Positions 1 through 11,698 of a DNA stretch of 64,000 nucleotides are shown piece after piece. A program made the translations under genes and the position numbers. The notes below the pieces were generated by a model. That model did no database searches. It saw only the letters and a list, made by a program, of their open reading frames with translations, and was not told the origin of the DNA. The stretch comes from Dicaeum eximium (taxonomy: Eukaryota; Chordata; Aves; Passeriformes; Dicaeidae). Within the stretch, counting starts at the first letter, position 1, and each line of letters starts with the position of its first letter. The stretch is from contig VWZP01009174.1 of assembly GCA_013396995.1 (NCBI GenBank), forward strand, positions 125,631-189,630, given 5' to 3'.

Positions 1-2541
1 AAAACATGTAAACTGAGTCCTTTCAAAGAAAATTTAAACCAGATACACTTTCTCCCTGCTCTTCTATACCCACACTTCTCTCACTCCACAAGCAAAAAAT
101 GATGTGTTTTCCTAGAATGATTGTTTCTTACAGCTCCCTGGAAAACCTAATGACTATTTCCAGGTTCTAAGTGCTGAACCTGACTAGAAGTCCTTTGCTT
201 CTTAGACACTGACAATTGAAGAAACCACACAGATAAGAGGCTTTTCCCTAGAATACACCTTGCTTTATTAATCTTCTTGTACAGCAACAAAATTTTCTGC
301 CCAAATAAATTGCAGTTCTTAATTTCTTTTACACTGATACAGTCAAGAAACTAAGCTTTGTGAACAAAGGACCTTCCCAGTCGAAAAGCAGCATTGTTAA
401 GCTGTTGCTGGTGGTGCAGATGTGCTCCAAAATGTCACATGTGAAAGACATGTATGGCAACATGGCAGGGCAGGTGCATTGAATAAAACGTCTTCCTTTT
501 GTAGCTTGGAGTATGGTTTCTCCAGGATTACTGTTCTTGATACCTTGTTAGATACCTTGTCTTGATACCTTGTCATGATGTTCTTAAATGAGAAATTCTT
601 CAGTGTTTCTCATTACCTTTCTTCTCCTTTTTAAGCTGACATGTTTTCACTTTGCAACACTTTCGTAAAAGTTTCCATTTATTATTTTCTGTGCTACAGA
701 AGCAAAAGATACTCTGTACTGGGTAACTGCTGTTTGAATTATCACTCAGAGGGAAATCTAGATAAAATGCTTGGAAATTTCATTTAGAAACTGTGTGATT
801 ACTTGGTTGTTTTGAAAGTGCCAGTGTCTAGCTCTATAATTTTATGCTGATAGTCATAGGAGAAATCTTACGACAAATTAAGAGAATAACTCTAAATAAA
901 TAAAAAGATAAACTGTTAGATTTAATTTAATCTTTGCTTTCATGGTAATGTTGGCAAGCCAAATGAATCTGCTAAACAAATTAAATGTAACTGTGGTAAT
1001 TTGTATGTAATTGAGAATTGTAAATTTTGTCCTGGATACCTACACAAGTGTTTTTACCAAACACAAAATCTCTTGGTGCTAGTGTTTAGCTATGGATGTC
1101 CATAATCACTCTTGCTTGTTCTTAATTTGTTTGTAAGTTTGACTTTATACCACAGTCCCATAGTAAGCATGTGAATAACTCTATTAATTCCATATAATAG
1201 ATCATACTTTAGATGGCACTGTACTGCGCAGTATTATACAGTAGTACTGTACTACTGTGTAATGCTGTATAATACTAATACATCTTTTCCTAGTGCTCAC
1301 TGCAGATCTGATACAAAACCATGTAAAGAAAGTAACTGGTAGCCTTAGAAACCACTGAGCATCTATTTTATAGAGATATTTCAGAAGTTGCTTGTTTGGG
1401 ATACAGAAAGACAGGGTCGACTGAAGAGGCTTTAAAAACCTGGTTTATTGTAAAATCAGTCTCATGGAAAGGTGAGACTATAAGGTTGTTACATCCAAAA
1501 CCATCACATTAGAAGCCATATATTAGAAGCCTTGCATCAGAAACTGTTATAATTCTAGTTACAATGTCTTTTATAAATTTCTTATCTAGTCAGCTACTTC
1601 CACAAAGCTCGCTAGCATCTTCATAACCAATTGCTAACTGCTACGTTTTACACAATTTACTGCAATGCATCTTTTTCTATCCAATCATATGACTCTACAG
1701 AAACTTATTGCTGTATCTTCTACTTTTTATCAACTCTACAAGTTCCATTATTAAACTTTGTTTTCTACTATCTTGCTTAGCATATTTGTCCACTTCTATC
1801 AGGCTTATATCTACTTACTTAAAACATATTTCTCCTTAAACTACAAATCTTTATTCTTATTTCATGTCTGTGTCACTATTCTATTCTAAAGCTTCAAGCC
1901 TTCTCCAAGGTCTTAGGTCAAACACTGTATCCATCTCTACATCTGAGCTTCTATGTTCGAGGCCTTGGGAGCTCTCTGTGCTTGCATTTCCCACAGTTGC
2001 TAATATCTCTAGAAGAGGAATAGTACTTTTAGAAGAAAGTGCATGCTGAAATAAAGAGAAGGCCTAAAAATATGTGTCAGTAATTTCTATCAGTGCGGAA
2101 ATTGTTTTACTTGCCCTGAAATCATTAAACATGCAGAACATTATTTATGAGAATTAATGAGAAATGAGCTTTGAAATAACCCTCAGTTCTTTCTGGTGTG
2201 AAAACATTCTTGTCTTCCCAATCAAGTGAATGATTTCCTTTGAATATAGTTTAAGTATTTGAAACGGTAGAATGTGTGAATGTCTGCTGCAAATATGTAT
2301 TTTCTTACTGGCTGATGTATTTGAACTTAAAAACAAAATATCCTCATTCTTTCAGGAATGCCTTTGCCTCCAGTACTACCTACAAGTGTGCTCTCTGGTG
2401 TTGTCTTGTATTTATTTAAATTTTATTATATCTATGGGTAATGGATAAATATAGTCATTGGCTTTCATATAAAGGTATTAAAATAGAAGGGAGAGCAAAA
2501 GGCATATGACCTCTCAAAATCTTTCCCCTCTTTCATTACAG
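1..2541 (+). other. TNS3: Intron upstream of tensin PTB exon
   Basis: This stretch ends with a 3' splice site (pyrimidine-rich run, then CAG at 2539-2541) directly before the first recognisable tensin exon, so it is taken as the preceding intron. I searched for the SH2 or linker exon that should come before the PTB domain and did not find it; it probably lies upstream of the window. The short open frames here look like chance. The only structure noted is a nested palindrome at 1231-1275. Confidence 0.6.
1231..1275. repeat. Nested palindrome
   Basis: CAGTAGTAC (1239-1247) and GTACTACTG (1249-1257) form a perfect 9-bp inverted repeat around a single T. An outer pair, GTATTATACAG (1231-1241) and CTGTATAATAC (1265-1275), is a perfect 11-bp inverted repeat around it. 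The two pairings share bases 1239-1241, so they are partly alternative. No function is known. It could be the remnant of a small palindromic transposon or simply drift in AT-rich DNA. Confidence 0.7.
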
Positions 2542-2710
2542 CTTGTAACGTTTGGTACCTGAATTCAGTGGAGATGGAGTCCCTTACAGGATACCAGGCA
2601 GTACAGAAAGCCTTGAGCCTGACGCTGATGCAAGATCCTCCTCCCATCTCAACCGTTGTCCATTTCAAGGTGTCTGCTCAGGGAATCACACTGACAGATA
2701 ATCAAAGAAA
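2542..2710 (+). CDS. TNS3: Tensin PTB-domain exon (fourth from last)
   Basis: The exon completes a split codon with CT and then reads CNVWYLNSVEMESLTGYQAV through VVHFKVSAQGITLTDNQR, the conserved first half of the tensin C-terminal PTB domain. Tensins are cytoplasmic focal-adhesion adaptors that link integrin tails to actin; the PTB domain binds NPxY motifs of beta-integrins. The acceptor is CAG at 2539-2541 and the donor is GTAAGC at 2711. It ends two bases into a lysine codon. The TNS3 assignment rests mainly on the C-terminus in the last exon, so tensin family is near certain and the paralogue less so. Confidence 0.93.
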
Positions 2711-3650
2711 GTAAGCAAAAGAAGGATGGGAAGAGAATATCTGGCCCTGTCCCTGTCAGGTGTTGGCCACTGTTGATTTTACGTTCCTAGTTACATTTTG
2801 CAATCTCTGTCTCGGAGCATACCAGGATTATAGGAATGATGGTGACTGTGTAAGATGGCTGGAGTACAGGAAAATGTATTTTTAAGCTGTGGACCTTATT
2901 TCCACATGGCAGTATTTTGCCTTTGGAAGGTCACTTTGATATGACATTTTTTATTGCTATTTCTTTTTAAAAGGGAAACGAATGGCTTTGCTAGCATTTG
3001 ATATTGAACTTACTCTGTGAAATAATTCATCTTCATGATGTCTTTCAACAGTATTACTGAACAGAGCTGACTTAAGCAGATGATGTATATCTCCAGGATC
3101 TGAAGCAGTGTTTTGGATTATATTTACTTTGTTCTAAGTGCGAGTTAGGCTACCACAAACTCTTTCAATTCGAAAAATTACAATAATGAAGGACAACAGG
3201 AATTCATTATAGGTTAAAAAAAAAAGTGCTAGACTTCTTCATTCTAGGGGACTTGCAATCATTTGTAGCAAATCACAGAACCTTTACCTTAATTGTATTG
3301 CCTAGGAGTGTGAATATTTTGAAATGTAATGTGATCAAATTATTCATAAGTTCCACAAAGTTGTCTGTTCCACTAAAGTATTATCTAAATGGCCAGATTT
3401 TAGAAAAAATAGATTTCATACTCCTAGCTCTTAGCTTGAGAATCAGTTTTCCTTTAGTTCAAAAATTTGATGTTAGTGTTTTAAACATGTATTTATTGAG
3501 TTGGAGCAGTTCCAATAGATTTCAAAGTCACTCAGAGATTGTGTGTATGAAATTAAGACTGAATGTAATTTATTTTTCCTATTGGTTTATTGTTTAGAAT
3601 TCTAAGCATCTTTACTGTTTCTGAAATTTGTTTTATTTTTTCCTATCCAG
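2711..3650 (+). other. TNS3: Tensin intron (940 bp)
   Basis: GTAAGC at the 5' end and a TTTTTTCCTATCCAG acceptor at the 3' end bound this intron. The 123-codon open frame at 3226-3597 has no recognisable domain and sits wholly within the intron, so it is treated as chance. No repeat family was recognised. Confidence 0.85.
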
Positions 3651-3719
3651 ACTCTTTTTTCGGCGACATTATTCAGTCAACACTGTTATTTTCTGTGCTT
3701 TGGATCCACAGGACAGAAA
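3651..3719 (+). CDS. TNS3: Tensin PTB-domain exon (third from last)
   Basis: This 69-bp exon encodes (K)LFFRRHYSVNTVIFCALDPQDR(K), the central beta-strand region of the tensin PTB fold. It enters and leaves with the same split-codon phase (two bases, then one), matching both neighbours. The acceptor is TATCCAG at 3644-3650 and the donor GTAAGTATG begins at 3720. The arginine pair and the DPQ-R-K segment are characteristic of tensins. Confidence 0.93.
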
Positions 3720-3858
3720 GTAAGTATGACAAGCTGTACTTTTAATATGTTATTTGTATTATTCTACAAAAAGAACACCAACAAACAAGCCAAAACTAAC
3801 ATAGGTTTCATTTTTATTTCTCCATCCTATTTTTTTTACTGCTTTCTTAATGGACAAG

Positions 3859-3885
3859 GTGGACGAAAGATGGCCTTTCTGCAAA
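3859..3885 (+). CDS. TNS3: Tensin 27-bp micro-exon
   Basis: Twenty-seven bases encode (K)WTKDGLSA(K), the segment that joins the RK-W motif to the VFGF strand in tensin PTB domains. The upstream intron is only 139 bp (3720-3858), with a T-rich tract and an AAG acceptor at 3856-3858; the donor is GTAAGT at 3886. It was placed because it is the only nearby sequence that keeps frame and restores the expected family motif. It is too short for gene finders that rely on ORFs. The exact acceptor is inferred. Confidence 0.85.
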
Positions 3886-4859
3886 GTAAGTGGAGTCTCT
3901 TTTAACTGAATGTTTTAGGAATATCAGTAAAGTGATCAGTTTCTTGGTGTTCTAAATTACTTTTGTCTGAGATGTGGAAGGGAAAGCATCTGTTCAGAGA
4001 CAAAAGTTTCTCGGCCCTCTGTAATTTGACATTGGTTACTTCATCTACACCTCTGCAAGTTGGGGCCTAATTATGTGATGGGTGGTGACGGGAAGTCGGG
4101 AGCCAGAGCTAGCGTGGTTTATTTAGATTGCAAGTCTGTGATTTGACTGTGGTTTCAAACACCGGAGATATTTGCCTTTCAGTTTTGTGTTCCACCTGTC
4201 CAGCAAAACTTAACACAGGCTTTTCTTACTTAGACTCATAACTTTAAAAAAAATCACTCTTCTGGTACACAGATGAAAACACTCCTAGTAATATTAGTGT
4301 GTGTCATAAATACACGATTACCTGTGGATTGCAAAGTGTTTTCTGTTGAAGGCAAACATTGTTGTCACCCATTAATCAAAAGAAATAACTTAAACAGAGA
4401 GGCTCAGCACTTGTTTTGGGAAAGGAACAGAAATAGATAAATCCTTTTATCCTTTAAATCCTTTTTCCAATACTCTGTCCACCAAGATGTGTGGCCCTCA
4501 AAATCCTCTCTTTGGGCCATCCCTGACACACCACCCCACATGCCCCCCAAACTAGGTAAGAGAACAGCAGTATGGAATCAGATTAAATGTATCTCCGGGG
4601 TCAGCAGCATGTCTCCCACAGCAAACAGTACAGGATGCCATATGGACAGAGTAGAAGGAAGGGGGCAGTCTGCTTCCCTGATTCTCTCCTGAGCTGACTG
4701 CTCCATCTGGACGGCTCTGTTTAGCAGTCACATGGAACCTTGTCCATCAGAACAGAGAAGTCTGCTATGTGTGCTTGGTTTCTGCAGTACCTTTTCTGTT
4801 TTATGAAGTGAGGCAATGCCTGTCTGTCAGTTCTCTGACATACTTTGCTGCCCTTGCAG
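3886..4859 (+). other. TNS3: Tensin last intron (974 bp)
   Basis: It begins GTAAGTGG and ends CCCTTGCAG directly before the terminal coding exon. The short open frames inside (for example 4489-4692) show no recognisable protein similarity. No repeat family was recognised. Confidence 0.85.
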
Positions 4860-5004
4860 AGTGTTTGGGTTCATTGCCAGGAAGCAAGGCAGTGCCACAG
4901 ACAACGTATGCCACCTCTTTGCAGAGCATGATCCGGAACAACCTGCCAGTGCCATTGTAAACTTTGTATCAAAGGTGATGATTGGATCCCAGAAGAAGAT
5001 CTGA
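4860..5004 (+). CDS. TNS3: Tensin terminal coding exon, C-terminus
   Basis: After the split lysine codon the exon reads VFGFIARKQGSATDNVCHLF and continues to AIVNFVSKVMIGSQKKI, then TGA at 5002-5004. This is the last part of the PTB domain, including its C-terminal helix. The four exons sum to 410 bp, i.e. two bases of a split codon plus 135 codons and stop, so the model is frame-consistent. The FAEHDPEQ and VMIGS-KK tail resemble TNS3 as I recall it rather than TNS1, whose tail I recall as VMLNAGQKR. I therefore call TNS3, with TNS1 the main alternative. Confidence here is for tensin; for TNS3 specifically about 0.7. Confidence 0.94.
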
Positions 5005-7390
5005 TGCCTTTCCATCCTGGATTCAGAGCTCTTCGCTGACTTCACTGAAGGAAATCACTGTGAGAGGGAGAAAGGCTATTCAGCAACAATGTCTGAATAT
5101 TGTCATTCCCAGTAAGGAAAGCAGAGGATGATCTGCATATTGTGTTTGTGAGAGCTCAGGCTTTTATTTCAAGATGCCTCATAAAGCATTATTTGTTTTT
5201 ATATCAGAGGACAAAACAAAAGAAGCTGTGTGCCACACAAAACCGCATAGCCCTTACCTGAATGAAGCATAAATGAAGAACTTTTCTCTTGATAGGTTTC
5301 TAATGTATCTTCATAGGCTGTTTCTCATAATTTATTGGAGCAGAAATACTAGATTGTGCTACTTTTTTGTTCAGGAAGTGTTTGTAAAACCTCCACAAAG
5401 GCACTTGCCATGGTTGCATCAATGGTAGTTATAGGCCTTGCAGATGTGCTTTTAGGAGAATGATCATCTGAAGAAAACTATTTGCTCGTTCCTATGTCTT
5501 TGTGATCAGTGGAGAGAACTGAATGGAGAAAGGGGAAGATGTATGTGAAGAGAAGGTTTGTGCAAGTTGCTTTCTGGTAAGAAAGGAGTGGCAGTGTGGA
5601 ATATTCAAGAAGATTGCTCTGTATTTAGTGTTAAGAAGGCTGAGCTGTTTTAGTTTGAAAATTTTTCAATAGAGCAGAAGTGGTAAAAAAGAAAAAGTGT
5701 GAAGATCTGTTATGTAATTAGAGGGTTTTTGTAATTTTTTTTAATACAGAGAACTAAGCAGGGAAGATTAAGCATTTTAGTATTTACAGGATAAAAATGA
5801 GGGAAAAGCAAAGAGAAATATTGTATAATTTATGCATTTTTACCTGTGACAGATTATTTATAGTGGATCTCAGATCTTGCTATGTCATAGAGATAATTCT
5901 TAAACTAGACCACTGTTGGGCTTTATCTCTAGCACTGCTTTGTGTAAGTAAATGTGTGTGTAGCCTGTGCCTTACTAGAGACGATAGTCTGGTATTTTGT
6001 CTTTTGTCGTACAGTGACAAGACACTTCCCATTTTCTGCCTCTGCAATACTGTTTTATTCCTCTACATAATATGTAATTATATTTATGGACATTTTTACC
6101 CCATTATTTTGCTGGACTTTTAAGGATTTTTTTCCTTTTTTGTTTTTAATCTATAGGAACTATTATTTGATTTGTTATTCCTTGAGTTAGGGAATCTGAA
6201 AGTGAATGGAATTTATTTTGTTACTTTGTCCAATTTCTTGAGAGCATTTATGTAATGATCTCTGCATCCATCACACTTGTACATGTCTTTATCTTCCTTA
6301 ACACATTGATATTTGAAATGCATAAGAAAGTGCTATTTAGCTTTACAGAAAATTGATGCAGTAGGTTACAGTGGAAGCCTGCACAAGGAGAGTAAGCCAC
6401 TGAGATCTCCTGTGTAGCTCCCATTCACTCAAAAAGAGCATTACTAGACCCCTGTATGAGAACTGATGGCTGTAATTCAACTTCAGTGTGGCAAGTGCTG
6501 AAAACTTTCATTGCTTCTATTTCTTTCATGTGTGGCTGTCAACATTTTATTAATAACCTGAGGAATAAAACAGCATTCTGTATTTTGCATGTTGATACAT
6601 GAGCCACTTTTTTATCCACTTGTAGATTTTAATTCTTTTATCCACCAATGTGAACTACATTTGTCCTGTATAAAATAATGGGGTTTTTTTAACAGCTCTC
6701 TTTGTATTTCCTGAGGAATTAGGACCATGTTAAACCTTATTCAGTGACCATAGCTGAAGTGTTACCAAATTATTTGTGTAACTACTAATTTTGTGTAAAG
6801 AAATTTATGCTTTTTAAAAGGAAAGTTGTGAGGAAGAGAGAAAAAATATTTGAAGTTTAATGTATTTGTACCACCAGAAAGGGGTTTATTAGTAGCAGTG
6901 GGTATTGGATATCTGTAGAAGGGTGAAGCAATCCAAAGTGCAGAATTCAGTAACTACCACTGAAGCAACAAAGGCAAGTACCTCTGATTAATAACATATA
7001 ATTCAGGTTTTTTGGCACAGAGGTATACTACTTAAACAGTGTTTATGTACCATCCAAAAAAAAGAATGCAGTTCTTACTTCTAGGAGCTTTGCTCCTTTT
7101 ATAAACTGTGAGGACAAGTTTTCTTTTAAGATTCTTTTGGTATACTAAGATTCCAGTTGCCTAATCTCATCACCCTGCTGAGCCCACAGAATTTCTTCAG
7201 CTGAAATCTCAAGTAGATTTAAGTCTCAACTAGATTTTAATCTGATGTGTTGTAAGAATTAAAATGATGACGATTTTTTTACTATATTTTTTCACTTCTG
7301 TAGATAATAAATTTTAGTGTGTCTTCTTAGACACTAAGTTTTGACCTTTGGGCTGAAAATAAAATGTCTTTTTTTTCCCATGTATTGTCA
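5005..7390 (+). other. TNS3: Probable tensin 3'UTR
   Basis: Non-coding, AT-rich sequence follows the stop codon without any recognised repeat. AATAAA hexamers that could end the transcript lie at 6564-6569, 7306-7311, 7358-7363 and, further on, 8086-8091. The 7358 hexamer is followed by a T-rich stretch, as a downstream element would be. Which sites are used cannot be decided from sequence, so the end is an estimate. The 108-codon frame at 5797-6123 lies inside and is probably not translated. Confidence 0.55.
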
Positions 7391-8580
7391 TTTCCATTCA
7401 GGACCTTATTTTTTATTCCTTGTGCTTTCTCAAAGTCTCTTGAATTCAAAAGCATGGGGGATTGTATGCTGACACTCCTGGTGGTATTTTCTGGGAGTTA
7501 AGCTCTACTTGCTAAGTGGGAGAAAAGAAGTTACCCTGTTTCTGAGGGAGATTTTCTATTTTGCATTCCTTTGGATGGTATATTGCCATGTGCATTTGCT
7601 TTTTAATGAATTAAAAAATGGACAAAGCAAGATAGTTCAGTATGTACCATTGTGTAGTCTGTGTAGAAAAATATTCATGAAACTTATATGTTCATGGCAA
7701 ATACAAGATTAATCTTTATATAGCACTTTCTTTCAAGATTTTTGGTACATGTGTATATGCGATTTGATAACTAATGGCAGCAAGTTGACACATATATTTA
7801 GCCAGACTCCTGTTAATGTGGTTCATAAATATACTATTATAATCATACAGTGTTAAACTACAAAAATGCTAAAAGCCATGTTTTTAATTAACGGTTTCAC
7901 TGTATCCAGCACTATCATTAAATATTTCATGTTTCTTTCTTGGTTTTTCCTACTAGTGAAAATTTTCACTTTTTATTGAAACTGTAAAGAAGTATCTAAA
8001 GGTCTTCAGTATATAAATGAATGTTCTATAAATTCTTTGTATAGTCATTTTCTTTGCTCTTCAGATACTGCCTCTTTCAGATTATAATAAAATTACAAAT
8101 GTGAAACTTCACCACACAATGTCACAAGGCAGTCTGTATTGAATGCAGGTTACCTTCTGGCATTCAAAATCAGCTAATGAGCAAAACCTTCCTCATGAAT
8201 TAAGAATAATTTGGGTGCTGGGGTTTAGTTGTAAGAAATGTTGGAGATTTTTTTCAAGGACTTAACATGAGCCTGTGTTAGTGGTTCAAGTCAGTTGAAG
8301 CATATGATTTTCCTAGTTAATTTGTGGTTATAATGGTATAAGAATATCTATTGCCTGCATTGCATATTTCAGTGTAAGAAGGAAGAATATGATACCATCC
8401 TCTGACATATTGTAACCATTTAACTTCACCTCCACAGTGCTTATGCTGGAAAATCTTCCATAGGGGGGTGAGAAATTTAAGCCCTGGCTGAAATAGGTAC
8501 AAAATCAGTGCATCAGACAGTGAAGGTTGAGTTATATACATGCTTTATCAGGATTATTTCTGAGACTGATAAACTCTGGT
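7391..8580. other. Intergenic, nothing recognised
   Basis: AT-rich sequence between the likely end of the tensin transcript and the first CR1 element. One further AATAAA at 8086-8091 could be a distal poly(A) site. No gene, RNA or repeat family was recognised. Confidence 0.5.
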
Positions 8581-9013
8581 ATCACAGAATCAGAGAATCA
8601 CAGAATGTCTAGGCTGGAAGAGACCTTGAAGATCATTGAGTCCAACCCATGCCCTAGCACCAATTGCCACATCCAGTCTTTTTTTAAACACATCCAGGGA
8701 TGGTGACTCCACCACCTCCCCAGGCAGGCCATTCCAGAATTTTATCACTCTTTCCATTAAAAACATTTTCGTAATATCCAACCTATATTTCCCTTGATGC
8801 AGCTTGAGGCTGTGTCCTCTGGTTCTGTCAGTTGCTGCTTGGAAAAAGAGACCAACCCCCACCTGACTACAGCCACCTTTCAGGAAGTTGTACAGGGCAA
8901 TAAGGTCACCCCTGAGTCTCCTTTTCTCCAGGCTGAACACCCCCAGCTCCCTCAGTCGTTCCTCACAGGGTTTGTGTTCCCAGCCCCTCACCAGCCTCGT
9001 TGCCTCCTCTGGA
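8581..9013 (-). mobile_element. CR1 LINE 3' part, running into gap
   Basis: On the minus strand the sequence ends with the CR1-type tail (ATTCTGTGATTCTCTGATTCTGTGAT) and carries the conserved C-terminal part of the CR1 ORF2 product: LRELGVFSLEKRRLRGDLIA, then TDRTRGHSLKL and VVESPSLDVFKKRLDVA. These are family features of the avian LINE reverse-transcriptase protein. The frame stays open for 133 codons (8590-8991), so the copy is fairly young, but its 5' side is lost in the assembly gap. It is closely related to the CR1 at 51256-52562. Confidence 0.93.
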
Positions 9014-9761
9014 NNNNNNNNNNNNNNNNNNNNNNNNNNNNNNNNNNNNNNNNNNNNNNNNNNNNNNNNNNNNNNNNNNNNNNNNNNNNNNNNNNNNNNN
9101 NNNNNNNNNNNNNNNNNNNNNNNNNNNNNNNNNNNNNNNNNNNNNNNNNNNNNNNNNNNNNNNNNNNNNNNNNNNNNNNNNNNNNNNNNNNNNNNNNNNN
9201 NNNNNNNNNNNNNNNNNNNNNNNNNNNNNNNNNNNNNNNNNNNNNNNNNNNNNNNNNNNNNNNNNNNNNNNNNNNNNNNNNNNNNNNNNNNNNNNNNNNN
9301 NNNNNNNNNNNNNNNNNNNNNNNNNNNNNNNNNNNNNNNNNNNNNNNNNNNNNNNNNNNNNNNNNNNNNNNNNNNNNNNNNNNNNNNNNNNNNNNNNNNN
9401 NNNNNNNNNNNNNNNNNNNNNNNNNNNNNNNNNNNNNNNNNNNNNNNNNNNNNNNNNNNNNNNNNNNNNNNNNNNNNNNNNNNNNNNNNNNNNNNNNNNN
9501 NNNNNNNNNNNNNNNNNNNNNNNNNNNNNNNNNNNNNNNNNNNNNNNNNNNNNNNNNNNNNNNNNNNNNNNNNNNNNNNNNNNNNNNNNNNNNNNNNNNN
9601 NNNNNNNNNNNNNNNNNNNNNNNNNNNNNNNNNNNNNNNNNNNNNNNNNNNNNNNNNNNNNNNNNNNNNNNNNNNNNNNNNNNNNNNNNNNNNNNNNNNN
9701 NNNNNNNNNNNNNNNNNNNNNNNNNNNNNNNNNNNNNNNNNNNNNNNNNNNNNNNNNNNNN
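9014..9761. other. Assembly gap (748 N)
   Basis: A run of 748 unknown bases begins inside a CR1 and ends just before an LTR. Open frames reported across it are artefacts. The missing sequence probably contains more CR1 and LTR DNA. Confidence 0.99.
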
Positions 9762-9816
9762 TTGAAGTGAGCTAGATAATAAGCTAGGCCTGGGAACACC
9801 ATGTCTGTACGAGGAT

Positions 9817-10247
9817 TGTTAGGTGTGATGATTATCTGATAATTGAACATAATTATTGCGTATACATATGAATCATGGAAATTAGGTTTTGGGGGGCTCG
9901 TGAATTCACACTTGGGTGAAATCAATGAATACAATAGAACAATACAAGTTTAATGATTAACATATTGTCCTGGTTTAGGGCAAATTTGCGAGAAAACCTC
10001 CAAAAGGGTCCCCCCAAGAAAGCAAATCCACGCGGCCCCTTCCTCCAACCAGTTTGGGAAAAATTTCCTCAGAGAGAAGTAGAAAAAGCACTTTTGCATA
10101 TGTAACAAGAAGAGTATCAAACATGTCCATTTCAAACCCATGTTGGAGTCAGATTTGGTTTTGCACCCTTGGCTCCTGGAGCTCTTTTAATAAAGCACCT
10201 GCATATAGTCAAAGCTATGCTGTGATTGTATGTATCCTATGCTAACA
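9817..10247 (+). mobile_element. LTR with TGTTAG/CTAACA ends
   Basis: The segment starts TGTTAGG (9817) and ends CTAACA (10247), 6-bp terminal inverted repeats typical of retroviral LTRs. AATAAA lies at about 10189, 60 bases from the 3' end, as expected for an R/U5 boundary. The flanks GGAT and GGAG are an imperfect 4-bp target duplication at best. Inside it, from 9966, is a stretch beginning TGTCCTGGTTTAGGGCAAAT that belongs to another LTR family in this window, so a nested fragment is likely. No coding sequence is present. Confidence 0.6.
9966..10090 (-). mobile_element. LTR 3'-end fragment, nested
   Basis: On the minus strand this ends ATTTGCCCTAAACCAGGACA, matching the 3' end of the LTR at 33451-34129, and the similarity continues for roughly 100 bases (AAGGGTCC, AGAAAGCAAAT and related blocks). 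It lies within the TGTTAG-ended LTR and was probably inserted into it. The inner boundary is uncertain. Confidence 0.55.
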
Positions 10248-10309
10248 GGAGGACCATTCTGTGCCCTGACACCATCAACCAACCCAGGAGGACAGTTTTC
10301 CTGAAGGCA

Positions 10310-10425
10310 AGTTGTCTTCCCACTAAAAACTGAGGCAAAGAAAGTGTTAAGCACTTCTGCCTTCTCCTCATCTGCAGTTACTAAGTTCCCTCCCTCCAGC
10401 GGTGCTTACGCCTTTTCTGTGAGGA
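10310..10425 (-). mobile_element. CR1 LINE fragment
   Basis: The block around CACTAAAAACTGAGGCAAAG and CTTCTGCCTTCTCCTCAT resembles an internal part of CR1 ORF2 in antisense. It is short and diverged, with uncertain ends. Confidence 0.5.
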
Positions 10426-10999
10426 ATACACTGGCAGGAATTTTCCATTCAGTGTGCTAGACTGTCATTCATCACTACAGGAGATTGTGAGGTTTATGCA
10501 TGGTTGTAAAGTGACAGTTATTAATGAAAAGTGTTAGTCTTTTATTAGAACGAATTATAATGTGGAACAGATGACAAGGATGCAATAGTAAAATGGATCT
10601 TCTGTGTCAAGAGTCCAGTCTCTCCTGTTAAACTCTTGTCCTTGAATGTGGATGCCATTGTGTATGTGTGCTGCTGTTGGGTGCGTTTTAAGGCTGCTCT
10701 GGAGTCTCTTTGCTCCAGTGAAAGAAAATCTGCTTTCAGGATTCATCCTAGATATATTCACAAATAGCTTGTATGCAGTTGTTCTTATGCCAGTGTTCTC
10801 TTAGTATGAGTAACTGTTCTCTCCTTGAGATATTTATAGCAGGAGATCTGCTCCCCCTTGTGTCCCTCAGTCTTGTTTTCACAAGGCTAAACAAGTCAGC
10901 ACTTGACGTTTATGTGCTTTTGTGTTTAAAAGGCTGGGTTTTGTCAGTTATGTAATTTCTTTGGAGAGATCTTGTAGAGGTTGTGGTTCACCAGTTCTA
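10426..10999. other. Intergenic, nothing recognised
   Basis: Sequence between a CR1 fragment and the GC-rich LTR-like block. No gene or repeat family was recognised. Confidence 0.4.
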
Positions 11000-11698
11000 G
11001 AATTTTCCCAATTTAAATTTTTCCCAGCCGACGCACCACTAAATGTGGTAGATTTCCGTGCTGGTCAATCACCAGAGCACTTTCTTGCTGTGAGATAGGA
11101 TTAGGAGAAGGATAAAGCAGGCTCAAAATTTCAAGAAAGTATAAAGGTAGTTTATAACAGTAACTAAAAAGAAAAAAAAAGTAAGAATCAAAAACAGACC
11201 CTTCAGATACTTCTCCTCCTCCCACAACCATTTCTTTCTCACTGTCAACGTAAAGAAACAAAACTTAAAAATCCAGTCAATCCACCGCTTATAAAACAGT
11301 CTTTCCTCAACTCTCTCAGGGAGAGAAGTTCCTTTTGTTCATGTTATGGAAAACTTCTCCACAAGAGGAAAGAAACACAGTTATCTTGTGGTCCTCAATG
11401 TCCCCGCAAGCACCCACCCAGGGAAACTTGCTTTGTGAGGTTCTTGCCATCTCCACAGCCTTCCCAGAGCTGTGGGTATGGGCCACTTCAACTTTGGGGT
11501 TTTCCGTTTTAAAACTGAGCTGTACAAAAGAGCGAAGGTTCTCCTCTTCTCTCAAAGGATCATCTCAGACAACAGAGGTCTTCTTTTTCTTTCCTGGGGG
11601 CACAAAATTTCATCTTCTTTCCTTTGTTCAAGCTACTTCTGGGATCACGGCTACTGTATCAACTGCTCACTTCAACTTGGAGACCCCCCTTTGCTCAA

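Noticed and set aside
3226..3597. 123-codon plus frame
   Set aside because: Wholly inside a tensin intron, AT-rich, no recognised motif.
8794..9934. Long frames spanning 9.0-9.8 kb
   Set aside because: They are open only because the 748-base gap of N contains no stop codon.
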